Assembly: GCA_945860385.1 (NCBI GenBank)
Contig: CAMAQD010000007.1
Span: 68,935-132,934, forward strand
DNA: 64,000 nucleotides
Reading direction: 5' to 3'
Source: Flavobacterium psychrophilum
GTDB taxonomy: Bacteria > Bacteroidota > Bacteroidia > Flavobacteriales > Flavobacteriaceae
The translations under genes and the position numbers were made by a program. Positions 26,488 through 35,707 of the stretch are shown here, in pieces. Positions within the stretch are counted from its first letter, which is position 1. Each line of letters starts with the position of its first letter. Under the pieces are notes generated by a model. That model saw only the letters and a list, made by a program, of their open reading frames with translations. It was not told the origin of the DNA and searched no databases.

Positions 26488-28362
26488 TTATTCTAAAATC
26501 CCAACGGAAATATAACTTGTTGCTGCAGCATTGTGATATAGTCGATGAAATGCTTTTACATAGTCGGATTCTGTGGCTTGAAATATATTGGTGAATGTTT
26601 GTGGATTGCGGTCAGCCCAAGGAAAGCAGGAACTTTGAACTTGTACCATTATGCGATGTCCTTTCTTGAAGGTGTGCAAGATATCTTGCAGTTCAAGTGC
26701 AATATCTGTAATTTGGTTAGGAATAAAAGGTTCGGGAGTTTCAGGATTATTACGGTATTTGCCGCGTATAATTTCGCTTCTCACAAGTTGCTGAAAGCCA
26801 CCATAAATTACTTCTGGTTTTTTTGGATCAGCAGGAGCATCGTTTGGATACACATCAATTATTTTTACTACCCAATCAGCATCAGTTCCTGTAACCGCTA
26901 CTTTTAGCATTGCCATCATATTTCCTGCTAGCGTTGTTTCTTCGGTTAAAACATCTGTTTGATACGTTAATACATCTGGTCGTTGCGAAGCAAATCGTTG
27001 ATCTTCGACCATATAAGAACGTACAACACCGTCATTAATTTTTGCAGAATATGGAACTGGATGAGCAGGATCTGAAAGGAATTCAGAAAAAGAGTTGTCA
27101 GCTTCAGGTGCGTCAAAACTTAGCTTTCCATTTTTATGAAAATAGAGTTGTTTGGTTTTTAAATTTTTTGGCGGATAAGTATCAAATTGTCGCCATTGAT
27201 TCGAACCAGTATTAAACAAAGTTGCTTCGGGTAAATTTAAGAGCAATTTATCATCGATTAAATAGTGTTTAAAAAACTGTGCTTCTATAGTTTCTTGATA
27301 AAAAGGAGCTGTTTTTTGTCCAAAGTTAACATCGCCCAATGAATCACCCGTAGGTCCAGCCCAACTTCCGTGAGCCCATGGACCAATCACAACGCAGTTT
27401 TGAATTCCAGGATTTAGTTTTTCAATGGTTTGATAGGTTTTAAATGTTCCATATAAATCTTCGGCATCATACCAACCTCCAACCACCATGACCGCATGCT
27501 TAATTTTTTTCAGATGTGGTAAAAGGTTTCTTTTTTTCCAATGTTCATTGTAATCTGGATTTTCGAAGTTTTCGAGAAAATATTTATTTCTTTTTTTATA
27601 ATAGACATCTTCAGCATTTTTTAATGGTCCTAAGTTGAGGAAAAATTGGTATCCATCAGGCGTTCCCATTTCAAATAGTGAAGAGCCGTACGTTTTTGTA
27701 GGTTGTGTATGTTCTTGAAAGTAATTGTAAAAACCAAAATTTGCAGCAAGCATAAAAGCACCATTGTGAAAAGCATCGTCTCTTCTCAAGTCGGATATTG
27801 GAGCCTGCGGTGAAGAAGCTTTTAACGCAGGATGTTCTGCCAATGTTCCAGCAGAAGCATAGAAACCGTTATATGAAATTCCCCATTGTCCCGCTTTACC
27901 ATTGTTATTTTTGATGTTTTTAATTAGCCAGTCTAAAGTGTCATAAGTATCAGAGGCTTCATCAATATCTGTTTTCTGCTTTTTTACATCTAATTGAGGC
28001 GTCATTTCAACAAATGTTCCCTCAGAAGCCCATCTTCCTCGCACATCTTGATAAACCACAATATAATTATCACGAATCATATAAGGATTCGGAGAAATCC
28101 TATAATTCATTTTATCTAGACCATAGGGATTACAACTATATGGAGTTCTATTGATAATAAATGGATGTTTAACAGAGTTGTCTTTTGGGGTGTATACTTG
28201 TGTAAATAATTTGACACCATCTCGCATAGGAACCATATATTCCGCTTTGTCATAATTATCTTTTATATATTGTGTGTTTTCTGAAGGCGTAAAAGTTTTA
28301 GCAGTTTGTGCATTGCCAACTACTGTAAAAAGCAATAGAAAGAGAACTAGGTATTTTTTCAT
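26488..28362 (-). CDS. CocE/NonD family hydrolase (S15 acyl-hydrolase type)
   Basis: A 624-residue secreted enzyme with a signal peptide (to about residue 19, GNAQ). The alpha/beta-hydrolase core has the nucleophile Ser163 in GQWGISYNGFYAS and a Tyr/Arg-rich oxyanion loop VVYQDVRGRWASEG. WAHGSWAG supplies the probable catalytic His. The C-terminal third is a jelly-roll domain typical of the X-Pro dipeptidyl-peptidase/CocE group. Relatives act as cephalosporin acylases, alpha-amino-acid ester hydrolases or dipeptidyl peptidases; the actual substrate cannot be told from sequence. Single gene, no operon partners. Confidence 0.88.
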   Translation of the reverse strand: MKKYLVLFLLLFTVVGNAQTAKTFTPSENTQYIKDNYDKAEYMVPMRDGVKLFTQVYTPKDNSVKHPFIINRTPYSCNPYGLDKMNYRISPNPYMIRDNYIVVYQDVRGRWASEGTFVEMTPQLDVKKQKTDIDEASDTYDTLDWLIKNIKNNNGKAGQWGISYNGFYASAGTLAEHPALKASSPQAPISDLRRDDAFHNGAFMLAANFGFYNYFQEHTQPTKTYGSSLFEMGTPDGYQFFLNLGPLKNAEDVYYKKRNKYFLENFENPDYNEHWKKRNLLPHLKKIKHAVMVVGGWYDAEDLYGTFKTYQTIEKLNPGIQNCVVIGPWAHGSWAGPTGDSLGDVNFGQKTAPFYQETIEAQFFKHYLIDDKLLLNLPEATLFNTGSNQWRQFDTYPPKNLKTKQLYFHKNGKLSFDAPEADNSFSEFLSDPAHPVPYSAKINDGVVRSYMVEDQRFASQRPDVLTYQTDVLTEETTLAGNMMAMLKVAVTGTDADWVVKIIDVYPNDAPADPKKPEVIYGGFQQLVRSEIIRGKYRNNPETPEPFIPNQITDIALELQDILHTFKKGHRIMVQVQSSCFPWADRNPQTFTNIFQATESDYVKAFHRLYHNAAATSYISVGILE

Positions 28363-28503
28363 AATGGAAATATTTGACGTTTTTTGCTTTGGCTAAGATA
28401 ATAAAAAGCAAGTAAGAAAAAATCTAGCACTACTTTGAGTTCCGATGGCTCGGAATTTACATTATAAAGTGGCTTTTTGAGACTCTTTTTTTGTATAAAC
28501 TAT

Positions 28504-28528
28504 TACTAGCGCGAGCGTAACGCAGGAG
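28504..28528. repeat. Short dispersed repeat, inverted copy
   Basis: CTAGCGCGAGCGTAACGCAG is, in reverse complement, related to the unit at 30061-30083 (both contain ACGCTCnnGCTAG). Together the copies bracket the glycine-zipper and MORN/TPR genes. Confidence 0.5.
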
Positions 28529-28538
28529 CCTTCTGCAT

Positions 28539-28736
28539 TTATAGGTTTGTTGTTTTATCTCTTTTTATAAAATCGTAAATTGCACCAATAACAACGCCGA
28601 TAGCTAATCCAAATCCAGCATCAATAGCAATGTTTCCAGAAGAAATTCCATAAGCTGCTCCGAAAACAACACCAAAAGCAGCTCCAACACCGATACCATT
28701 TCCATTTCCTGATTTTTTGTCTTTTGATTCTGGCAT
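28539..28736 (-). CDS. Small glycine-zipper membrane protein
   Basis: A 65-residue protein. After a polar start (MPESKDKKSGNG) it has two hydrophobic, glycine-spaced segments (GVGAAFGVVFGAAYGISSG and GFGLAIGVVIGAIYDFI), the pattern of glycine-zipper helices that pack in membranes, and a basic tail. The composition and start context support a real gene despite its size. Homologous small proteins in Bacteroidota have no known function. It is downstream of the MORN/TPR gene on the same strand. Confidence 0.65.
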   Translation of the reverse strand: MPESKDKKSGNGNGIGVGAAFGVVFGAAYGISSGNIAIDAGFGLAIGVVIGAIYDFIKRDKTTNL

Positions 28737-28825
28737 AATTTGATGAGTTATATTATTTATAATCTTACAATGAACGCTAAAGTTATCGTGTTACTGGCGC
28801 TATTGCTTGTTTTGCGCTTGCGGGG

Positions 28826-29983
28826 TTATTTCTTGTTTTTGCAATATTCATCTTGAGCATCTAAAACCATTTCTACTTTATTTCCAAGAAATATGGTTTT
28901 TTGCAAATCATTACAAATGTTAGTTTTTTCAATTTCTGAAATTTCAGTTTTCTTTTTTGAGGCTAAAACAGTTACTTCGCTATTCTTCAATAGTTCACGG
29001 TCACCTCCAAATTGATGCTTTCTTATTCTTGCAAATGCTCTATTCGCCAATGCAAATTCCATAAACGGTTCGATAGTCAGTGCTGTGTCAAAGTCTGCAA
29101 TTGCATCATCAAATTGCATTTCATTAAGTTTTACGGTTCCTCTTGTAAAGTAGGCTTCAGCAAATTCAGTATCCAATTCAATTATTTTGGTGCAATATTT
29201 AATTGTCGATTTAGAATCTCCGTACTTGTTGCTTTCTCGACTTTTTTCCAAAAGCTGATTAATTTTTTCAAGACTGGAATCAGGTGTCACTTTTCCGTTT
29301 TTGATAAAAACTTTTTCTCTTATTTTTCCATTGGAATAGTATTTAGTGGCTGTTTCATAGACTTCTCCATTTTTGTAATTACTTTGGAGTTTTACCTGTC
29401 CATTCGGAAAATAACTTTCCCAGATTCCTTCTTCTTTTCCATTTACAAATCCTCCTTTTTGTTTTAATGAGCCATCTTCATAGTAGGCTTTGTCGAGTCC
29501 ATTTGGAGTGGAATTGGTATAATAAAGTTCATTTGACAATGTCCCATTTTGATAATACATTTTTCGGATGCCATCCACTTTTCCATTCTTTAATATACCC
29601 TCACCTTGTTTTTTTCCACTGTAATAATAATCAATAAATTTCCCGTCGTAAATTGCATTGTTGTAATACCACACACTCTCTTTTCTTTCCATTTGTTTGG
29701 TTGATGGTATTCCTTTTATTTCATTTGGTCGATTTCTGAATTCTTTAGTGTAAATATAAATTGCTCCGTCGAATTTTTCAAAGCCCAAACTTTTTAAAGT
29801 ATCCTTGTTCTTGATAACATTAACATCAGCTATGTCAATCTCATTAACCTCGTTTCCCCTTTCGGGGTCTTCCAGTATTGTGATTTTGTCCACAATATAG
29901 ACTACATTTTCAGACTTATCTTGGGCAAGCGATGGATAACTTAAAAAAAGTATTACAATTATCAATAGGAAATTATTTTTCAT
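28826..29983 (-). CDS. Secreted MORN-variant and TPR protein
   Basis: A 385-residue protein. I place the start at 29983 because it opens a clean signal peptide (MKNNFLLIIVILFLSYPSLAQ); an in-frame ATG 24 bp upstream only adds lysines. Residues about 25-75 resemble a TonB-plug-like segment (FDGAIYIYTKEF). Next come five or six YwqK-type MORN variants (GKKQGEGILKNGKVDG, NGLDKAYYEDGSLKQKGGF and similar) to about residue 230, then TPR motifs at about 265-330. Such repeat proteins are usually periplasmic or outer-membrane scaffolds. YwqK-type repeats are often annotated as antitoxins, but no toxin is visible nearby, so that label should not be assumed. Confidence 0.78.
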   Translation of the reverse strand: MKNNFLLIIVILFLSYPSLAQDKSENVVYIVDKITILEDPERGNEVNEIDIADVNVIKNKDTLKSLGFEKFDGAIYIYTKEFRNRPNEIKGIPSTKQMERKESVWYYNNAIYDGKFIDYYYSGKKQGEGILKNGKVDGIRKMYYQNGTLSNELYYTNSTPNGLDKAYYEDGSLKQKGGFVNGKEEGIWESYFPNGQVKLQSNYKNGEVYETATKYYSNGKIREKVFIKNGKVTPDSSLEKINQLLEKSRESNKYGDSKSTIKYCTKIIELDTEFAEAYFTRGTVKLNEMQFDDAIADFDTALTIEPFMEFALANRAFARIRKHQFGGDRELLKNSEVTVLASKKKTEISEIEKTNICNDLQKTIFLGNKVEMVLDAQDEYCKNKK

Positions 29984-30060
29984 TTCTTTTTTTTCTTTTC
30001 TTTTCACGGGAAACTATGCCATTGTGAGCATTCTTTTAGTAGTTTACTTTTGTCAGCGTT

Positions 30061-30083
30061 CACGAGCGGGACGCTCTTGCTAG
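30061..30083. repeat. Short dispersed repeat, copy 1
   Basis: CACGAGCGGGACGCTC plus TTGCTAG. The core GAGCGGGACGCTC is a near-palindrome that can fold. The neighbouring copy at 30147 differs at a few bases. Confidence 0.55.
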
Positions 30084-30146
30084 TTGGAGTGTTAAGTTGC
30101 TGATTTTAAATTATTTAAAAAATTAAGTACTATACAAGTTTATGTG

Positions 30147-30173
30147 CACGAGCGGGACACTCGCTTTAGCTAG
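30147..30173. repeat. Short dispersed repeat, copy 2
   Basis: CACGAGCGGGACACTC followed by GCTTTAGCTAG, 86 bp from copy 1 and in the same orientation. It ends just before the stop codon of the neighbouring secreted-protein gene. Confidence 0.55.
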
Positions 30174-30179
30174 GGTTTT

Positions 30180-30773
30180 TTAGTTTGGAATAACGGATCG
30201 TGCAATCGCAAAATCGAGTTTCTTAAATCTGCTTTTGATTTTTTTATCCAATTGTGTTTTATCATCGCTAAATGAAACAAGTTTATTATCAAAATGCCAA
30301 GTGCCAAGATAATTTAATGAATTCTCTGTTATAACAAAAGTAAATTGAATTAAATCACTTATTTTAAGCTCTCCAGATTTTATTTTTGCTTCAAAATTCT
30401 CATCTACTGCAATATTTTTATAAATCGGCTCGGTAAAGAATGTTCCACCATACCATTTGCTTTGAGTATACCAATAGTGTAAAATTGCATACTTTCCAGG
30501 ATTAATGTAGTAAGCAAATGTATTTTCTTTTGACGATTTAAAGGTAGATTTTACTGTAAATGTCAGAATCTCTTGGGTTTCAAGATTAATTAACCTTATA
30601 TCTTGAGGAAAACCGCCGCTGCTAAACCCAAGTCTTTGAACAAAGTTTCCATATATAATTGCCTGTCCATCTGGTATAGTTCTATTTATATAAAGTTCTT
30701 TAAGTGCCTTGTAATTTTGTCCATTTGCTGATATTGCAAAAATGAAAATAATTATCAAATTCAAATGTTTCAT
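30180..30773 (-). CDS. Secreted protein of unknown function
   Basis: A 197-residue protein with a clear signal peptide (MKHLNLIIIFIFAISANGQ). The mature part is beta-rich with aromatic residues (KYAILHYWYTQSKWYGGTFF) and ends in a basic segment. I recognise no domain. It is probably periplasmic. It stands alone between the trp operon terminator and the short repeats on the same strand. Confidence 0.65.
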   Translation of the reverse strand: MKHLNLIIIFIFAISANGQNYKALKELYINRTIPDGQAIIYGNFVQRLGFSSGGFPQDIRLINLETQEILTFTVKSTFKSSKENTFAYYINPGKYAILHYWYTQSKWYGGTFFTEPIYKNIAVDENFEAKIKSGELKISDLIQFTFVITENSLNYLGTWHFDNKLVSFSDDKTQLDKKIKSRFKKLDFAIARSVIPN

Positions 30774-30884
30774 TTAGTTATGTTTATTAGAATACTCTGT
30801 GATGGTCTGTTTAATAAAAACAATTTCTCTTCAAATATATAAAAGTAATCTTAGATATTCTTAGCTTTAGTAGTTTTAACTCAT

Positions 30885-30917
30885 AAAAAACGGCATTTAA
30901 AATAACTTTAAACGCCG
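30885..30917 (-). terminator. Intrinsic terminator at the end of the trp operon
   Basis: On the minus strand CGGCGTTTAAA pairs with TTTAAATGCCG (one G-T pair) around a five-base loop and is followed by six T. It lies 30 bp after the trpA stop. Confidence 0.85.
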
Positions 30918-30946
30918 CCTTGGTTTTATATAGAAACTAAATTTTC

Positions 30947-31708
30947 TTATCGAATCGCTTTCACAAACGCTCCAATACTTTCAACTCCATTATCCGTTAA
31001 GTTTTTAATAAAAGCACTTCCTATAATCGCGCCTTTGGCAAATTGTGTAGCTTGATTAAAGGTTTCCTTATTGCTGATTCCAAAACCGATGATTTGAGGA
31101 TTTTTCAGGTTCATATCAGCGATGCGTTTAAAATACTCTTCTTGAACGCTGCCAAAACCGGATTGTGAACCGGTAACACTTGCCGAGCTTACCATATAAA
31201 TAAATCCGTCCGAAACGCTATCGATAAAACGAATGCGGTCTTCTGAAGTCTGTGGCGTAATCAGGAATATATTTTTGAGTCCGTATTGTTCGAAAGTATC
31301 TTTGTATTCGCGAGCGTAAACATCTACAGGAAGGTCGGGGATTATTAAACCGTCGATGCCAATTTCAGCACATTTTTGGCAGAAATTTTCCATACCAAAT
31401 TGTAACATTGGATTATAATAACCCATAATTACCAGCGGAATCGAAACTGTTTTTCTGATGTCTTTGAGTTGGTCAAACAAAACTTGTGTGGTCATTCCGT
31501 TGTGCAAAGCTTGGGTAGAACTTTCCTGAATCGTTGGGCCATCGGCCAGTGGATCACTGAAAGGCAACCCGATTTCAATCATATCGACACCGTTTTTTTC
31601 TAAATCCTGAATGATTTTTACAGTATCATTCAAATTGGGATACCCAGCCGAGAAATAGATGGATAGTATTTTTTTTGTTTCTTGTAATGTTTGATTTATT
31701 CTGTTCAT
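30947..31708 (-). CDS. trpA: Tryptophan synthase alpha subunit
   Basis: A 253-residue TIM barrel. The catalytic Glu45 is in MIEIGLPFSDPLADGP, which also contains Asp56, and the phosphate loop is GFGISN. It cleaves indole-3-glycerol phosphate to indole and glyceraldehyde-3-phosphate and channels indole to TrpB. Last gene of the trp operon, followed by a terminator. It is separated from trpB by a GGCT-like gene, which is unusual because trpB and trpA are normally adjacent. Confidence 0.96.
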   Translation of the reverse strand: MNRINQTLQETKKILSIYFSAGYPNLNDTVKIIQDLEKNGVDMIEIGLPFSDPLADGPTIQESSTQALHNGMTTQVLFDQLKDIRKTVSIPLVIMGYYNPMLQFGMENFCQKCAEIGIDGLIIPDLPVDVYAREYKDTFEQYGLKNIFLITPQTSEDRIRFIDSVSDGFIYMVSSASVTGSQSGFGSVQEEYFKRIADMNLKNPQIIGFGISNKETFNQATQFAKGAIIGSAFIKNLTDNGVESIGAFVKAIR

Positions 31709-31754
31709 TTTTATTTTTTTAGTAGCGCTAACTACTTTTTCGAATTTATAGAAA

Positions 31755-32087
31755 TTAAAAGTGGGTTAAATTGGCAGCACTATAAGCCCATGCTTTTTGG
31801 TTGGAATGCAAGTGAACTTCTACTCGTTTGTAATGCATTCCTTCATACAAATCTGCTTGATTTAGTTCTTTTTCGGTTACTTCGTAAACAATCCCATCAA
31901 TAAAATCAGCCCCATCTTTAGTTTCTACGATAACCGGATAGTGAACAATTCCAAATTCTTCTTCAATTTGAATTCTTTTTAAAACATAGCCAATTAATTT
32001 TTCAGGAGTTCCTTTTAATACACGGCCAAAAAGGTTTTCCTGAACATCTTCGTGTTGCAAAGTGCCGTAGGTGAATAATTTAATCAT
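31755..32087 (-). CDS. Gamma-glutamylcyclotransferase-fold protein (AIG2-like)
   Basis: A 110-residue protein with the family start LFTYGTLQ followed by a Gly/Arg-containing strand and a conserved acidic residue in GIVYEVTEKEL. This fold covers gamma-glutamylcyclotransferases and gamma-glutamylamine cyclotransferases, which release 5-oxoproline. It sits between trpB and trpA on the same strand with gaps of about 19 and 46 bp, so it must be co-transcribed with them. No link to tryptophan synthesis is known to me. Confidence 0.8.
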   Translation of the reverse strand: MIKLFTYGTLQHEDVQENLFGRVLKGTPEKLIGYVLKRIQIEEEFGIVHYPVIVETKDGADFIDGIVYEVTEKELNQADLYEGMHYKRVEVHLHSNQKAWAYSAANLTHF

Positions 32088-32106
32088 AGTCTTCTATTTT
32101 TGTCAA

Positions 32107-33288
32107 TTATAATTTAAAATAATCAATGTAAGTATTCAAATCCTTGTCGCCACGACCGGATAAATTAATTACGACAATGTCAGTTGGTTTGAATTTTTTA
32201 TGGTCTAAAACAGCAAAAGCGTGCGCACTTTCGATGGCGGGAATCAATCCTTCCATTTGTGACAATTTTAAGCCCCATTGCATCGCTTCATCATCGGTAA
32301 TCGAGATGAATTCTGCTCTTCCGGTTGCGAATAAATTGGCGTGCATCGGGCCAACTCCCGGGTAATCTAAACCTGCAGAAATGGAATAAGGTTCGGTAAT
32401 TTGTCCGTCCAAAGATTGCATCAAAAGGGTTTTACTTCCGTGAATAACACCAATTTTTCCCAAAGCTGAAGTGGCTGCACTTTCGCCAGAATCAACGCCT
32501 AAACCTGCTGCTTCAACTGCAATAAGATTTACGCTTTCATCATCTAAGAAGTGGTAAAACGCGCCGGCTGCATTGCTTCCGCCACCCACACAAGCGATAA
32601 CATAATCTGGATTTTCTCTACCTTCTTTTTCTATTAATTGTTCTTTGATCTCTTTGGAAGTTACACTTTGAAAACGTGCTACCATATCCGGATACGGATG
32701 CGGTCCTACTACGGAACCAATGATATAATAGGTGTCAACCGGATTGTTAATCCAGTCGCGAATGGCTTCGTTTGTGGCATCTTTTAGTGTTCGTGAACCG
32801 GAAAGTGCCGGACGAACTTCGGCTCCCAACATTTTCATTCGAGCAACATTTGGCGCTTGACGCCTGATGTCGATTTCACCCATATAAACAATACATTCCA
32901 AACCCATCAAAGCACAAACAGTAGCCGTTGCAACACCGTGTTGACCAGCTCCGGTTTCAGCGATGATTCTGGTTTTACCTAAACGTTTGGCCAGCAATAT
33001 TTGGCCAATAGTATTGTTGATTTTGTGTGCTCCGGTATGACACAAATCTTCTCTTTTGAGGTAGATTTTTGTGTTGTATTGTTCGGATAAACGGGTTGCA
33101 AAATAAAGAGGAGTAGGCCGACCTGCATAATCTTTGAGCAAGGCGTCAAATTCTTCCTGAAATTCTGGTTCTGCAGTAACTTTTAAATAGTTTTGGCGTA
33201 GTTCCTCTACATTGGGATATAACATTTCTGGAATGTATGCTCCTCCAAATTCTCCGTAATAGCCTTTTTCGTTAACGTTGTATGACAT
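32107..33288 (-). CDS. trpB: Tryptophan synthase beta subunit
   Basis: A 393-residue PLP enzyme. The PLP lysine is Lys89 in GAHKINN, the glycine-rich phosphate loop is GGGSNAAG, and the N-terminal [10 protein letters not shown] is typical of the TrpB1 form that pairs with TrpA. It condenses indole with serine. It follows trpF by 6 bp. Confidence 0.97.
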   Translation of the reverse strand: MSYNVNEKGYYGEFGGAYIPEMLYPNVEELRQNYLKVTAEPEFQEEFDALLKDYAGRPTPLYFATRLSEQYNTKIYLKREDLCHTGAHKINNTIGQILLAKRLGKTRIIAETGAGQHGVATATVCALMGLECIVYMGEIDIRRQAPNVARMKMLGAEVRPALSGSRTLKDATNEAIRDWINNPVDTYYIIGSVVGPHPYPDMVARFQSVTSKEIKEQLIEKEGRENPDYVIACVGGGSNAAGAFYHFLDDESVNLIAVEAAGLGVDSGESAATSALGKIGVIHGSKTLLMQSLDGQITEPYSISAGLDYPGVGPMHANLFATGRAEFISITDDEAMQWGLKLSQMEGLIPAIESAHAFAVLDHKKFKPTDIVVINLSGRGDKDLNTYIDYFKL

Positions 33289-33294
33289 TTTTAT

Positions 33295-33927
33295 TTATAT
33301 TTTTTTAGTAAGGATTCGACTAATCGCGTCTTTACATAATTGTACATTTTTAAATCCTGGTTCAATTTCAAATTTACTGTTTACGTCGATGGCGTAAATG
33401 GGTAAATTGGTTTTTAAAATTTCATTTATAGAGTCAAATTCTTCAATGCCGATTCCTCCGCTAAGGAAAAACGGTTTGGTTGATGGATATTGTTCCAACA
33501 CTTTCCAATCGAAAGTGGTTCCGTTTCCACCAGGCAATTTTCCTTTGGTATCAAAAAGGAAAAAATCGCACACTTTTTCGTAAGGATTTAAAATTCCAAA
33601 GTCAAAGGTATCTAAAATTGGAAATACTTTTATGACATCTATCAGTTTTGGTGTATTTTTTTTTAATAATTCGCAAAATTCAACCGATTCATTACCATGC
33701 AATTGAACCGCTTGTAAATCGTGCGTTTTTATTTTTTCTAGAATTTCATTCAATGGCGCATTAACAAAAACCCCCACTTTTTTTATCGATTTTGCTAATT
33801 CGGGAAGGATGCCGTCAAAATATCTAGCCGATTTCTCCCAGAATATAAAGCCCATATAATCGGGTAGGAGCGAGCCTACTTCGAGAATATTGTCGGGGTG
33901 TTTCATTCCGCAAATTTTGATTTTCAT
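33295..33927 (-). CDS. trpF: Phosphoribosylanthranilate isomerase
   Basis: A 210-residue TIM barrel that begins KICGMKHPDN with the catalytic Cys. VQLHGNE, LFDTKGKLPGGNGTTFDW (catalytic Asp) and FLSGGI are family landmarks. It performs the Amadori step between TrpD and TrpC and is encoded separately here, not fused to trpC as in enterobacteria. It is 2 bp from trpC. Confidence 0.95.
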   Translation of the reverse strand: MKIKICGMKHPDNILEVGSLLPDYMGFIFWEKSARYFDGILPELAKSIKKVGVFVNAPLNEILEKIKTHDLQAVQLHGNESVEFCELLKKNTPKLIDVIKVFPILDTFDFGILNPYEKVCDFFLFDTKGKLPGGNGTTFDWKVLEQYPSTKPFFLSGGIGIEEFDSINEILKTNLPIYAIDVNSKFEIEPGFKNVQLCKDAISRILTKKI

Positions 33928-33929
33928 TT

Positions 33930-34709
33930 TTATAATTTTGATATAAATTCTTTCGCCGCTTGTCCAGCGTTTTCTGTTTTCATAAAGTTTTCTCCAATCA
34001 GGAAACCTTTATAACCGTAAGGTTTTAGTTCATTAATGGCTTCGATGGACGATATACCACTTTCGGAAATTTTTACAAAATCGTTTGGGATCTGGTCTGC
34101 CAATTGCTTGCTGAAATTCAGACTAACTTCGAAAGTTTTCAGGTTTCTGTTATTTACTCCAACCATATCCAAAGTGGGCATTATTGATTTTTGTAATTCT
34201 TCTAAATTATGAACTTCCAATAAAACTTCTAAACCTAAGCCTTTGGCAAATTCGGATAAAAATTTGATTTCTTCACGTTTTAAAACCGCTGCAATGAGCA
34301 AAATCAAATCTGCTCCGTGGGCTTTGGCTTCAAGAATTTGGTATTCATCAACTATAAATTCTTTTCGCAAAAGCGGAATGTTTACACTTGCTCTTGCCAA
34401 TACTAAATCGTCCAATGAACCGCCAAAATATTTCCCATCCGTTAAAACTGAAATTCCGCAAGCGCCAGCGGTTTCGTAACCCTTTACTACTTCTTCCACT
34501 GTGAAACTATAATTAATTTCTGCTTTGGAAGGTGAACGACGTTTGTGTTCGGCAATGATTCCAGAATTGCTGTTTTTTAAATTTTGACTTAAAGAAATAG
34601 TCTTTTTTTCAAAGAAAACCGAAGCTTCCAATTGCGAAACAGGAAGGATTGATTTTTTGAGAATGACTTCTCTTCTTTTGTCGATTATGATTCTGTCTAA
34701 AATATTCAT
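33930..34709 (-). CDS. trpC: Indole-3-glycerol-phosphate synthase
   Basis: A 259-residue protein. I use the ATG at 34709 because it gives the family N-terminus MNILDRIIIDKRREV; the longer frame overlaps trpD and looks unlike the family. Catalytic residues are visible in AEHKRRSPSKAEI (Lys), LLRKEFIVDEYQI (Lys), VGVNNRNLKTFEV and ISESGIS. It closes the indole ring of CdRP. Five bases separate it from trpD. Confidence 0.95.
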   Translation of the reverse strand: MNILDRIIIDKRREVILKKSILPVSQLEASVFFEKKTISLSQNLKNSNSGIIAEHKRRSPSKAEINYSFTVEEVVKGYETAGACGISVLTDGKYFGGSLDDLVLARASVNIPLLRKEFIVDEYQILEAKAHGADLILLIAAVLKREEIKFLSEFAKGLGLEVLLEVHNLEELQKSIMPTLDMVGVNNRNLKTFEVSLNFSKQLADQIPNDFVKISESGISSIEAINELKPYGYKGFLIGENFMKTENAGQAAKEFISKL

Positions 34710-34714
34710 TGGTT

Positions 34715-35707
34715 TTATTTGCTTAATTCTTGTAATTTTTTCAAAGCCGCCAATCCTTTTCCAGAGAATAGACTTTCTTTTGCCAATTCGAAACCTTCGA
34801 GTGGCGTGCATTTAGTAACGGTTGCAATGGCCATAGCGGCATTGGCACAAACCACATTATTTTGGGCCTCGGTTCCTTTGCCGAAAAGGATATTCATAAA
34901 CATTACTGCCGATTCTTCGATGGTTGTTCCACCTTTGATTTCGCTTTGTAACAATTGTCGAACGCCAAAATCTTCGGGTTTCAAAACGCCTTCCATTCTA
35001 TCGGTAATGGTTTTGGTAGGACAAGTCAAAGAAATCTCATCATAGCCCTCCAAAGAATGGAGAATGGTGAAATTGATATCGGTGTTTTGATATAAATACG
35101 CATACTTTCTGGCCAATTCGAGATTGTAAACACCTACTAATTGATTTTTTGGAAACGAAGGATTTACCATTGGTCCCAACATATTGAAGAAGGTTTTTAC
35201 ACCTAATTCTTTTCGAATAGGACCTACATTTTTCATTGCAGGGTGAAACAAGGGTGCGTGTAAAATGCAAATTCCGGCCTGGTCGATACATTTATCCAGA
35301 AAATCATTGTCATTACTGAATTTTACTCCCAGTTTTTCCATTACATTACTAGAGCCAGAGATGGAAGAAACACCATAATTTCCATGTTTTGCCACTTTGA
35401 TTCCCGCTCCGGCAGCCACAAATGACGCCAAAGTGGATATGTTGAATGTGTCTTTTCCGTCACCACCCGTTCCGCATAAATCAATGGTATTGTACCCGGA
35501 TAAATCGACCCGAATGCATAATTCCAGCAAAGCTTCACGAAAACCGGCTAATTCTTCGATACTAATGCTTCGCATCATATAGACGGTTAAAAAGGAAGCA
35601 ATTTGACTTGGATTATAATTTCCGTTGGAGATATTTACCAAAACTTCTTTTGCTTCTGCTTTTGAAAGCATTTCGTGATTGATGAGCCTGTTTAATATGG
35701 TTTTCAT
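34715..35707 (-). CDS. trpD: Anthranilate phosphoribosyltransferase
   Basis: A 330-residue enzyme with the PRPP/anthranilate loop GTGGDGKDTFNIST, followed by KHGNYGVSSISGSSNVME and the metal-binding DE region (EGYDEIS). It transfers phosphoribose to anthranilate. It starts directly after the stop codon of the cytochrome c lipoprotein gene and is encoded separately from trpG, unlike the enterobacterial fusion. Confidence 0.95.
   Translation of the reverse strand: MKTILNRLINHEMLSKAEAKEVLVNISNGNYNPSQIASFLTVYMMRSISIEELAGFREALLELCIRVDLSGYNTIDLCGTGGDGKDTFNISTLASFVAAGAGIKVAKHGNYGVSSISGSSNVMEKLGVKFSNDNDFLDKCIDQAGICILHAPLFHPAMKNVGPIRKELGVKTFFNMLGPMVNPSFPKNQLVGVYNLELARKYAYLYQNTDINFTILHSLEGYDEISLTCPTKTITDRMEGVLKPEDFGVRQLLQSEIKGGTTIEESAVMFMNILFGKGTEAQNNVVCANAAMAIATVTKCTPLEGFELAKESLFSGKGLAALKKLQELSK

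Noticed and set aside
29012..29467. A 151-codon Phe- and Cys-rich frame opposite the MORN/TPR gene
   Set aside because: It is the antisense of a repeat-rich coding region, with no start context or family features.
28826..29983. A toxin-antitoxin pair suggested by YwqK-type repeats
   Set aside because: No toxin gene is adjacent, the protein has a signal peptide and TPRs, and the repeat label alone is not evidence.
34710..34811. A longer trpC start
   Set aside because: It would overlap trpD by about 95 bp and add a basic, unconserved stretch; the ATG at 34709 gives the family N-terminus.
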